Shown: positions 40,077 to 46,789 of the stretch, in pieces | Layout of the letters: the number at the start of each line of letters is the position of its first letter | Position numbering within the stretch: the stretch's first letter is position 1 | Assembly: GCF_013031355.1 (NCBI RefSeq) | Contig: NZ_WPZO01000003.1 | Span: 186,001-250,000 of the forward strand | From: Ruegeria arenilitoris | GTDB taxonomy: Bacteria > Pseudomonadota > Alphaproteobacteria > Rhodobacterales > Rhodobacteraceae | Reading direction: 5' to 3' | Length of the DNA: 64,000 nucleotides | Position numbers and translations under genes: made by a program | Notes under the pieces: model-generated | Database searches by the model: none | What the model was told of the DNA's origin: nothing | The model's input: the letters and a program-made list of their open reading frames with translations, nothing else

Positions 40077-40580
40077 CTACGCGTCCCCGGCGCCGTCTAG
40101 GTACACCAGAGGATCAAAGTCCTCGGGCTGTTCGTCCAGCCATTCCTCGGCGGCCGCCAGTTCCTCGGATTCGTAGGTTTCAGGCTTCCAGATCTGGAAG
40201 GTATCACCAGCGGCAATAAAGAATGCCTCTCCCTCAAGCCCGATCTTTGTACGCAGCTTGGCAGGCAGCACCAGCCGCCCCGTCTCATCCACCGTTGTCG
40301 GAAAGGACTGACCATGGAACATGCGCTGCAGCATCTTCCGCTGCATCGAGCCCCGCGGCAGCGCGTCAATCTTATCGTCGACCTCTTCGATCGCTTGCAT
40401 GGTATAGCATTCTAGGAACTTGCGGCGGTGGTCGCCATAGACAATCACCAGTTCAGGAGTGTCACCGGGCTGCCAGTTCGGGTCAGAGGCCTCAAGCACA
40501 CGGCGAAACGAGGCCGGGATCGACACCCTGCCCTTCGTATCCACCTTGTGGTGGCTTTCACCTCTAAACCTGCGCGCCAA
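40077..40580 (-). CDS. mraZ: Transcriptional regulator MraZ
   Basis: 167 residues from TTG at 40580 ([18 protein letters not shown]). Two AbrB-like half domains carry [13 protein letters not shown] and [13 protein letters not shown], the doubled MraZ motif. MraZ forms rings that bind repeated TGGG-type boxes and control its own dcw operon in other bacteria. AAGGGA lies 9 bases before the TTG. The frame runs upstream to 40667, but that part overlaps a terminator-like hairpin and is not MraZ-like. Candidate boxes are in the upstream region. Confidence 0.95.
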   Translation of the reverse strand: MARRFRGESHHKVDTKGRVSIPASFRRVLEASDPNWQPGDTPELVIVYGDHRRKFLECYTMQAIEEVDDKIDALPRGSMQRKMLQRMFHGQSFPTTVDETGRLVLPAKLRTKIGLEGEAFFIAAGDTFQIWKPETYESEELAAAEEWLDEQPEDFDPLVYLDGAGDA

Positions 40581-40633
40581 GACGATTGTCCCTTTCGCTT
40601 GCGCCCCACCAAAATTTCGCGTCCCCCCGGATG

Positions 40634-40674
40634 AAAAACGGCGGGTTGATCTGCTGCCACTGATCAACCCGCCG
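40634..40674 (-). terminator. Terminator-like hairpin (possible attenuator) in mraZ leader
   Basis: Read on the minus strand, a perfect 13-bp stem (CGGCGGGTTGATC with GATCAACCCGCCG, loop of 10) is followed at once by TTTTTC. It ends 54 bases before the mraZ TTG start. Its orientation would stop transcription entering mraZ from upstream unless regulated. Confidence 0.75.
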
Positions 40675-40845
40675 CATTGACCCGCTGTGCGGGATGTCCA
40701 GCTGCGCGCGCCACCTGGGGGGGATGTCTGCTCGCCCGCGCGCCGGATCTCTTGAGTGATGAAAGCGAGATGCCTGTATGAAACCTGTTTTTATTGTTTC
40801 GGGGTCGTTTGGCGCCCCATGTGCCTCGTCCTCATCGGATGTATA

Positions 40846-40870
40846 AGGGATGCCATGGGAATTCATGGAA
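40846..40870 (+). promoter_or_regulatory. Candidate MraZ box cluster 3 (plus-strand orientation)
   Basis: AGGGA, TGGGA and TGGAA begin at 40846, 40856 and 40866, exactly 10 bases apart. This resembles the MraZ operator of other bacteria (TGGG repeated with 5-6 base gaps), in the opposite orientation to the two clusters further upstream. Confidence 0.45.
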
Positions 40871-41006
40871 ATCAACAGAAAATTTCACCGATTCACAAAA
40901 GGACTCACAACATATCCAAACTAAAAACAAAAGGAAATCGGGAAAAACACACCACAATCGGACCCCCCTAGAGACACAGACACAATATGTAGACGAAACA
41001 CTTAAC

Positions 41007-41031
41007 CTCCATGAGGTCCCATGAATTCCCA
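41007..41031 (-). promoter_or_regulatory. Candidate MraZ box cluster 1
   Basis: On the minus strand TGGGA, TGGGA and TGGAG begin at 41031, 41021 and 41011: three boxes with exact 10-base spacing. They lie about 430 bases upstream of the mraZ start, within the AT-rich part of the leader region. This is the best match in the window to the known TGGG-N6 MraZ operator. Confidence 0.6.
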
Positions 41032-41133
41032 AAAAATTTGCCTGATTTCCAAAAAACCTCATTTTTGAACACCATTTCCAGCTGGAGATCCCCGCGAATC
41101 ACTCGGAGCGGCGTGGTTCAGGGCCACAATTCC

Positions 41134-41165
41134 AAACCACCCCACCCTGCGCCCATGATTTCCCA
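41134..41165 (-). promoter_or_regulatory. Candidate MraZ box cluster 2
   Basis: Minus-strand TGGGA, TGGGC, TGGGG and TGGAA begin at 41165, 41155, 41144 and 41134, spaced 10, 11 and 10 bases. All face the same side of the helix, as expected for an array bound by a ring-shaped regulator. Confidence 0.5.
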
Positions 41166-41363
41166 TGTACTGGAAATAGCGCCAACTGGCCCCGCCATCT
41201 CTCGGCAATCTCATAACGCACAAATTTCGACAGAAGGCGCCCAAAGAGGAAGCAGTCACACACGCACCGCACCGCGCAAAAACGTGCAGAGGTCGTGAAT
41301 AAAGTCGCAAAACCCTTACTTTAAAGGCCTTTAGGCACGCAGGCACCCAACGCATTGATAACT

Positions 41364-41378
41364 ATGCAATTGCTGCAT
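41364..41378. repeat. 15-base repeat, distal copy (ATGCAATTGCTGCAT)
   Basis: First of two near-identical 15-base elements (13 of 15 bases match) exactly 40 bases apart ahead of the DUF1127 gene. Each contains the palindrome GCAATTGC. Confidence 0.6.
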
Positions 41379-41401
41379 AGCGGCATTGACGACATGAGCT
41401 A

Positions 41402-41429
41402 TTGTGCAATTGCAGCATTTGCCTATTTT
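41402..41429 (+). promoter_or_regulatory. Promoter candidate for DUF1127 gene, overlapping proximal repeat
   Basis: TTGTGC (41402-41407) and TATTTT (41424-41429) are 16 bases apart, and the -10 reads CCTATTTT, reminiscent of heat-shock (RpoH-type) promoters in Rhodobacter. The second 15-base repeat (GTGCAATTGCAGCAT, 41404-41418) overlaps the -35. Transcription would start near 41436, about 50 bases before the ATG. Confidence 0.4.
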
Positions 41430-41487
41430 CAATCTCAAGCAAACGCCGGGCCACACCGGCAACGACAAGAACTATCGGGTAACGCAG

Positions 41488-41712
41488 ATGGCAGCAGCAA
41501 CACATCAGAGCGCAATCAAAGGCGCACCAGCAACTGGTCTGGCTTCGCTGATCGATGCCGTCAAAACGCGGTTCGTTCGGTACCGCGTCTACAGCCAGAC
41601 AGTCAACGAACTGTCCGAGCTGTCGAACCGCGAACTGGCCGATCTGGGCCTGCACCGCTCGATGATCCGCCGCCTGGCACTGCAAGCGGCCGAAGAATAC
41701 ACCGCGCACTAA
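41488..41712 (+). CDS. DUF1127 small protein (CcaF1-like)
   Basis: 74 residues, basic. The C-terminal part LSELSNRELADLGLHRSMIRRLA is the DUF1127 signature. In Rhodobacter sphaeroides a DUF1127 protein, CcaF1, binds RNA, is stress-induced and is encoded directly before the CcsR small RNAs; the same arrangement is present here. ATG at 41488 has only a weak GGGT upstream; the frame is open back to 41404. The gene diverges from mraZ. Confidence 0.9.
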   Translation: MAAATHQSAIKGAPATGLASLIDAVKTRFVRYRVYSQTVNELSELSNRELADLGLHRSMIRRLALQAAEEYTAH

Positions 41713-41735
41713 GCGCGAAACGACATAACCGAGAT

Positions 41736-41764
41736 CAGGTCCTTCCTCCTCCCTTTTGGACCTG
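41736..41764 (+). ncRNA. CcsR/cuckoo-type hairpin 1
   Basis: Stem CAGGTCC/GGACCTG (7 bp), loop carrying CCTCCTCCC at 41745-41753. It begins 24 bases after the DUF1127 stop. Confidence 0.8.
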
Positions 41765-41770
41765 TATTTC

Positions 41771-41807
41771 TGCGGTGACATCTCTCCTCCTCCCTGATGT
41801 CGCCGCA
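41771..41807 (+). ncRNA. CcsR/cuckoo-type hairpin 2
   Basis: Stem of 12 pairs (TGCGGTGACATC with GATGTCGCCGCA, one G-U pair), 13-base loop TCTCCTCCTCCCT at 41783-41795. Confidence 0.85.
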
Positions 41808-41839
41808 CCTTATACCGGCCCTGAACGCCGGAAACTGAC

Positions 41840-41871
41840 ACACCGGGTACTCCTCCTCCCTTTCCCGGTGT
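41840..41871 (+). ncRNA. CcsR/cuckoo-type hairpin 3
   Basis: Stem ACACCGGG/CCCGGTGT (8 bp, perfect), loop containing CCTCCTCCC at 41852-41860. Confidence 0.85.
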
Positions 41872-41879
41872 TGAAAGCG

Positions 41880-41916
41880 CGCGGCAACGTCTCTCCTCCT
41901 CCCTGACGTTGCCGCG
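41880..41916 (+). ncRNA. CcsR/cuckoo-type hairpin 4
   Basis: Perfect 12-bp stem (CGCGGCAACGTC with GACGTTGCCGCG), 13-base loop TCTCCTCCTCCCT at 41892-41904. Confidence 0.85.
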
Positions 41917-41951
41917 TCTTCCTCATACCGGGATCAAACCCGGGTTCGGAT

Positions 41952-41984
41952 ACATCAGGGCTCTCCTCCTCCCTGCTCTGGTGT
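41952..41984 (+). ncRNA. CcsR/cuckoo-type hairpin 5
   Basis: Stem ACATCAGGGC/GCTCTGGTGT, 10 pairs with two G-U pairs, loop TCTCCTCCTCCCT at 41962-41974. A small hairpin without the motif (CCGGG/CCCGG, 41928-41943) precedes it. Confidence 0.8.
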
Positions 41985-41991
41985 TGAAAAG

Positions 41992-42039
41992 AACGGCGGT
42001 TCCCCTCCTCCTCCCTGGGAACCGCCGTTTTTGTTTTTT
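41992..42039 (+). ncRNA. CcsR/cuckoo-type hairpin 6 and transcript terminator
   Basis: Perfect 13-bp stem (AACGGCGGTTCCC with GGGAACCGCCGTT), loop CTCCTCCTCCCT at 42005-42016, followed by TTTTTGTTTTTT. The last motif hairpin thus doubles as the intrinsic terminator of the DUF1127-hairpin transcript. Confidence 0.9.
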
Positions 42040-42087
42040 GCGCCTGTATGTAGAATGGAAGCTCGAACGAGTTGTGAGGAGTTTCCA

Positions 42088-42378
42088 ATGGCCGCCTATT
42101 TCATCGCGCAGATTTCCATTCACGACCCCGAGGGATATCAGGCGTACCTAGAGGGCTTCATGCCGATCTTTGACCGCCACGGCGGTCGTTTACTGACAGT
42201 TTCATCCAAACCCGTCGACGTGATCGAAGGCATTTGGGCCGAAAACGGAATCGTCCTGATGGAATTTCCCTCTCTTGAGGCGGCAAAGGCTTGGAAGGAC
42301 GATCCGGACTACATCAAACTGGCCGAAATCCGGCAACGGACTGCGACGACGAATATGGTTCTGGTCGAAGGACTTTAG
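42088..42378 (+). CDS. DUF1330 domain protein
   Basis: 96 residues, a dimeric ferredoxin-like fold family. YFIAQISIHDPEGYQAYLE, FDRHGGRLLTVS and VLMEFPSLEAAKAWKDDPDY are the typical DUF1330 blocks. The function is not established. ATG at 42088 follows GAGGAG by 7 bases. Its stop overlaps that of the convergent helicase gene by 4 bases (TTAG). A terminator closes the RNA array just before it, so it needs its own promoter within about 48 bases. Confidence 0.92.
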   Translation: MAAYFIAQISIHDPEGYQAYLEGFMPIFDRHGGRLLTVSSKPVDVIEGIWAENGIVLMEFPSLEAAKAWKDDPDYIKLAEIRQRTATTNMVLVEGL

Positions 42379-44777
42379 AACGGCACGTCGTCCTTGGCCG
42401 ACAAAAACCGTGAAACCACCTTTTTCGTGCCTGCCTTGTCGAAATCGACCTCGACCTTATCGCCTTCGATGCCAATCACCGCGCCATAGCCGAATTTCTG
42501 GTGAAACACGCGCTCGCCCAGCGTGAAACTGGCCAGCGCAGTGGCATCGATCACCGTGTTACGGCTTTCGCGCGGCTGCGACGTACCATATTGCCCCTGC
42601 CGCGCCTGCAACCGTTTCCAGCCGGGTGAGTTATAGACGTTCGCCTCAGCCGCTCGGGTTTCGATCCCCGCGGTTGGCTGTCCGCCGCCATACAAGCCCG
42701 GAGGCGTCAGCACTTCCACATGATCTTCTGGCAGTTCGTCGATGAATCGCGACGGCATCGCGTTCTGCCACTGACCGAACACCCGCCGGTTGGCGGCAAA
42801 AGAAATCGTGCAGACCTCTTCGGCGCGGGTGATACCGACATAGGCCAGCCGCCGTTCTTCCTCGAGACCCTTAAGCCCCGACTCGTCCATCGACCGTTGC
42901 GACGGGAACAGGCCGTCTTCCCACCCCGGCAGGAAAACAGAGGGAAACTCCAGCCCCTTGGCCGCGTGCAGGGTCATGATCGAGACTTTGGCCCCGTCGC
43001 CCTCCTGCTCATTGTCCATGACCAGGCTGACATGTTCCAGGAAGCCTTGAAGGTTCTCGAAGTTATCGAGCTGATTGACCAGTTCCTTGAGGTTTTCCAG
43101 CCGGCCCGGAGCCTCGGGCGTTTTTTCGTTCTGCCAGTGGGCAGTATAGCCGGATTCGTCCAGAATGATCTGCGCCAGTTCGATATGCGATACTTCGGGT
43201 TCCCCGAACCGCATCGGGGCACCGTCATCAATCACCGTGTCATCCTCGACCTCGATACGAGGTCCGCGCGTCATCGCGTTCCATCGCGCCAACCCGTCGA
43301 TCAACTCGCGCAGGGCCTTGCCGCCCTTACCCTTGATCAACCCATTATCGACCGCGATCCGCGCCCCATCGATCAAGGACACGCCATTCTCGCGCGCCGT
43401 CATCTGTATCGTCTGCTGCGCCTTGTCACCCAAACCGCGCTTCGGCGTATTCACGATCCGCTCAAAAGCCAGATCGTCGCCCGGACTGACCACCAGCCGG
43501 AAATAGGCCATGGCATCGCGGATCTCCATCCGCTCATAGAATCGGGGGCCACCGATCACCTTGTAAGGCAGGCCAATGGTCAGGAACCGATCCTCGAACG
43601 CGCGCATCTGGTGCGAAGCACGGACCAGAATCGCGATCTCGTCCAGCCCGATGGGCCGCACGCCGCGTGTGCCGCCCTGCATCGCATCGATTTCCTCGCC
43701 GATCCAGCGGGCCTCTTCCTCGCCATCCCAATGGCCGATCAGACGGACCTTTTCGCCCTCTTCCGCGTCGGTCCACAGCTCTTTGCCCAAGCGGCTTTCA
43801 TTGCCGCGGATCACATTCGACGCGGCAGCCAGAATATGTGGAGTCGAGCGGTAATTCTGCTCCAGCCGCACCACATACGCTCCGGGAAAGTCCTTTTCGA
43901 ACCGCAGAATATTGCCCACTTCGGCCCCGCGCCAGCCATAGATCGACTGGTCGTCATCCCCCACACAACAGATGTTCTTGTGCGCCCCGGCCAGCAGTCG
44001 CAGCCACAGGTATTGGGCGACGTTGGTATCCTGATACTCGTCCACCAGAATATAGCGGAACCAGCGCTGATATTGCTCCAACACGTCCTGATGGGTCTGA
44101 AAGATCGTGACCATGTGCAGCAGCAGGTCACCGAAATCCACCGCATTCAGTTCGCGCAGGCGGGTCTGGTACTGGGCATAAAGCTCAATACCCTTGTTGT
44201 TGTATGCCCCGGCATCCGCCGCAGGCACCTTATCGGGCGTCAGTGCGCGGTTTTTCCAATCATCGATGATGCTGGCCAGCAACCGTGGCGGCCAGCGCTT
44301 TTCGTCAACATTATTGACTTTTAGAAGCTGCTTAAGGAGCCGCAGCTGATCATCTGCATCCAAAATCGTAAAATTCGAATTCAGATCAACAAGCTCTGCA
44401 TGGCGACGCAGTAACTTAGCGCTAATTGAATGGAAGGTACCCATCCACTTCAATGGTTCTTTGATCTCGTAAGGAGTTACTTCAAGCCGATCCCGCATTT
44501 CTTTAGCGGCTTTATTTGTAAAGGTTACCGCAAGAATTTCCCTAGATTTAACTCCGTGTTTTTGCACAAGATGCGCAACACGAGCCATTAGAGTTTTTGT
44601 TTTACCCGTCCCGGCACCTGCTAAAATCAGTAGCGGGCCTTCAACTTGTTCAGCCGCTTCTCGCTGGGATTGGTTCAGGTCTTCAAGATACAAACCTTCA
44701 CTCTGCGAAAAACGAGCCATAGCCCGTTGTGACAGCGATGCGCCCTCGAAGGCGTCCATTTCGTCGAAACTGCTCAT
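42375..44777 (-). CDS. UvrD/PcrA-type DNA helicase
   Basis: 800 residues, superfamily 1 helicase. Motif Q/I: LNQSQREAAE and AGAGTGKTKTL; motif Ia: TNKAAKEM; motif II: LVDEYQDTN; motif III: VGDDDQSIYGWRGA; motif IV: EQNYRSTPHIL; motifs V/VI: TLHAAKGLEFPSVFLPGWEDGLFP and YVGITRAEE. The C-terminal ~80 residues include FTLGERVFHQKFGYGAVIGIEGDKVEVDF in separate parts, a PcrA-like Tudor tail. It acts in excision and mismatch repair or replication restart. The first ~450 coding bases have clearly lower GC than the rest although the motifs are intact. Confidence 0.95.
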   Translation of the reverse strand: MSSFDEMDAFEGASLSQRAMARFSQSEGLYLEDLNQSQREAAEQVEGPLLILAGAGTGKTKTLMARVAHLVQKHGVKSREILAVTFTNKAAKEMRDRLEVTPYEIKEPLKWMGTFHSISAKLLRRHAELVDLNSNFTILDADDQLRLLKQLLKVNNVDEKRWPPRLLASIIDDWKNRALTPDKVPAADAGAYNNKGIELYAQYQTRLRELNAVDFGDLLLHMVTIFQTHQDVLEQYQRWFRYILVDEYQDTNVAQYLWLRLLAGAHKNICCVGDDDQSIYGWRGAEVGNILRFEKDFPGAYVVRLEQNYRSTPHILAAASNVIRGNESRLGKELWTDAEEGEKVRLIGHWDGEEEARWIGEEIDAMQGGTRGVRPIGLDEIAILVRASHQMRAFEDRFLTIGLPYKVIGGPRFYERMEIRDAMAYFRLVVSPGDDLAFERIVNTPKRGLGDKAQQTIQMTARENGVSLIDGARIAVDNGLIKGKGGKALRELIDGLARWNAMTRGPRIEVEDDTVIDDGAPMRFGEPEVSHIELAQIILDESGYTAHWQNEKTPEAPGRLENLKELVNQLDNFENLQGFLEHVSLVMDNEQEGDGAKVSIMTLHAAKGLEFPSVFLPGWEDGLFPSQRSMDESGLKGLEEERRLAYVGITRAEEVCTISFAANRRVFGQWQNAMPSRFIDELPEDHVEVLTPPGLYGGGQPTAGIETRAAEANVYNSPGWKRLQARQGQYGTSQPRESRNTVIDATALASFTLGERVFHQKFGYGAVIGIEGDKVEVDFDKAGTKKVVSRFLSAKDDVPF

Positions 44778-44956
44778 TTCCCCAAACTACGCGGGATGCG
44801 CGCCGAGGGAAAGAGTTTGTTCACCCCTTGTTCGCGCAGTTTTTCACCCCATTTCTCGTCAATTCTAACCAGTACAATTCGGTACGCCGCGCCCGCGTTA
44901 ACCCACTGTCAAAGCTTGCATCCGATGCTCAGGTCAAAGTTGTGGGAGCGCGGATC

Positions 44957-46750
44957 ATGAAAAACACTGACGGATCGGGCATGATGTCCCGTCTGAAACT
45001 TGCTGGCATCATTCTGACGATGGGAGGCCTGACGGCCCTGTCAGGCTGGGGAATTTACGCGATTCCCGCGCCAGTGGTCGACCGGATGCTCGAATCCGAT
45101 TTGCGCCACGCCGCGACACAGATGAACCGGCAGGTGGTCTCGCACCTTGAAGACGTTGACGCCACCTTTCGCACCGGCGTGCTGGACGCCCATGATGAAG
45201 AGTTTCTGGAACTGCTGCCCGCGACCTCTGATATCTACCGGTTCGAACTCTTTAACGATGCGGGACGTGTCCTGTGGTCAACCCGCCCGTCGGATGTGGG
45301 TGCGGTTAACAGCGACGCCTATTTCAGCGACGTGTTGGGCCGGGGAAACATCGTTTACAAACACGAAGAAAAACCTCTGACCGAAGTAGACAATTTGGAC
45401 GGCAATATGCTTGAGGTCAGCGGGTCGCATACCCGCCATGTGGCCGAGATATATACCCCGGTCATCCGCGAAGGGCGTTTTGTCGGCGCGATCGAGTTCT
45501 ACTCGGACATCACGCAGGTTCGGAACCTGTTCATCAATCGGGTCCGACTGTTGCTGACCGTGCTCAGCGGCGTCGCCCTGCTTGCCCTTTCAGTCGTAAC
45601 GTTGGTCATTTTCCGCGCGAACCGGCGGCAGGTGCGCAGCCTGCGGGGCCGCGCCGCAAAAGAGCGAGAGCTGATGGACGACCAGCTGCGCCTTGCGCGC
45701 GAGGTTCGGTTGTTGGGCGAATTGAACGAATGGCTGCAATCCAGCCGATCGCTGGACGAGCTGTTCGACATGGTCTCGCGCTTTATGACTCATATCCTGC
45801 CCGAGGCCGAAGGCAGTGTGTATGTCTATTCCAATTCACGCGATGTGCTGGATGGCTGCGCCAGCTGGAATGGCGGCACGCACAAGGCCCATATCCATCC
45901 GGAAGGGTGCTGGGGTCTGCGGCGGGGTCGCACATATGAATATGGCGCGTCCGAGATCGACTTTGTCTGCGAACATGCCGAACCCCATGACGGGCGACCC
46001 TATTTCTGCTTTCCCATTCTGGCACACGGGGAAACGGTTGGTCTTTTACATCTGCGGGCGCATGAGGGTTGTGATGAGGTGTTTCATTCCAGCAAGAAGC
46101 TGGCGCAGCTTTGCGCCGAACAGATCAGCATGGCGATCGCCAATGTCCGGATGCGCGATCAACTGCATGACCAGTCGGTGCGTGATCCCCTGACCGGATT
46201 GTTCAACCGTCGCCACATGACCGAAACGCTGCGCAAATCCATCAGCCGCAGCCAACAGACCGGCGCCTCTCTGAGCCTGATTGCTGTGGATGTCGATCAT
46301 TTCAAGAAGTTCAACGACACCCATGGGCATGACGCCGGTGACATGGTGCTGCGCGCGGTGGGGTCTGCTCTGGAACAGGGCTGCGACCGGGATGAGGTCG
46401 CTTGCCGCATCGGCGGTGAGGAGTTCATGCTGATCCTGCCGGACAACACGCCCGACGATGCCATGACCCGGGCCGAGCAATTGCGGCAGGCGGTCGAGGC
46501 TGTCTCGGTCCGGTATGGTGAGAAATCTCTGCCGCGCATCACGATCTCTGTGGGCGTCGCCCACTACCCGGCACATGGCACAATGCCACAAGACCTGATG
46601 CGCGCGGCGGATGACGCCCTGTACATGGCCAAAGACAAGGGGCGCAATCAGGTGCAGGTCGCCAATGGTGCAAAACCGGTTACTTCGGCCGCGGCGAAAG
46701 CACAGCACAAACGTCCGCGCAAACCCGAACCACCGGCCTCAGCCGCCTGA
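44957..46750 (+). CDS. Membrane-bound GAF-GGDEF diguanylate cyclase
   Basis: 597 residues. One membrane segment near the N-terminus and another near residue 200 enclose a periplasmic sensor region of about 160 residues. A GAF-like domain (about 240-400) includes Cys-rich pieces such as GCWGLRRGRTYEY and FVCEHAEPHDGRPYFCFP. The C-terminal GGDEF domain has RDPLTGLFNRRHM, VDVDHFKKFNDTHGHDAGD and the active-site variant GGEEF, which is catalytically competent. It should make cyclic di-GMP in response to an envelope signal. ATG at 44957; the open frame upstream to 44729 overlaps the helicase gene. Confidence 0.9.
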   Translation: MKNTDGSGMMSRLKLAGIILTMGGLTALSGWGIYAIPAPVVDRMLESDLRHAATQMNRQVVSHLEDVDATFRTGVLDAHDEEFLELLPATSDIYRFELFNDAGRVLWSTRPSDVGAVNSDAYFSDVLGRGNIVYKHEEKPLTEVDNLDGNMLEVSGSHTRHVAEIYTPVIREGRFVGAIEFYSDITQVRNLFINRVRLLLTVLSGVALLALSVVTLVIFRANRRQVRSLRGRAAKERELMDDQLRLAREVRLLGELNEWLQSSRSLDELFDMVSRFMTHILPEAEGSVYVYSNSRDVLDGCASWNGGTHKAHIHPEGCWGLRRGRTYEYGASEIDFVCEHAEPHDGRPYFCFPILAHGETVGLLHLRAHEGCDEVFHSSKKLAQLCAEQISMAIANVRMRDQLHDQSVRDPLTGLFNRRHMTETLRKSISRSQQTGASLSLIAVDVDHFKKFNDTHGHDAGDMVLRAVGSALEQGCDRDEVACRIGGEEFMLILPDNTPDDAMTRAEQLRQAVEAVSVRYGEKSLPRITISVGVAHYPAHGTMPQDLMRAADDALYMAKDKGRNQVQVANGAKPVTSAAAKAQHKRPRKPEPPASAA

Positions 46751-46789
46751 AAACCTTGCAGAATCGCCCGGCAGGTTGGATCAATTCAT

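Larger units (their letters stand above)
40581..41487. other. Control region between mraZ and the DUF1127 gene
   Basis: About 900 bases with no convincing gene on either strand. Part of it (about 40860-41070) is markedly AT-rich with many A-runs. It contains a terminator-like hairpin ahead of mraZ, three clusters of TGGGA-like boxes, two GGGATGTC copies exactly 30 bases apart (40691 and 40721), and near 41364-41429 a pair of 15-base repeats with a promoter candidate for the DUF1127 gene. The open frames across it have unusual composition and no start signals, so I treat them as chance. Confidence 0.75.

Noticed and set aside
40832..41062. Open frames within the mraZ upstream region
   Set aside because: Composition unlike neighbouring genes (many Cys, Trp, Phe), no ribosome sites, and the operator-like boxes overlap them.
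41928..41943. Small CCGGG/CCCGG hairpin within the RNA array as a seventh unit
   Set aside because: It lacks the CCTCCTCCC loop and has only five pairs.
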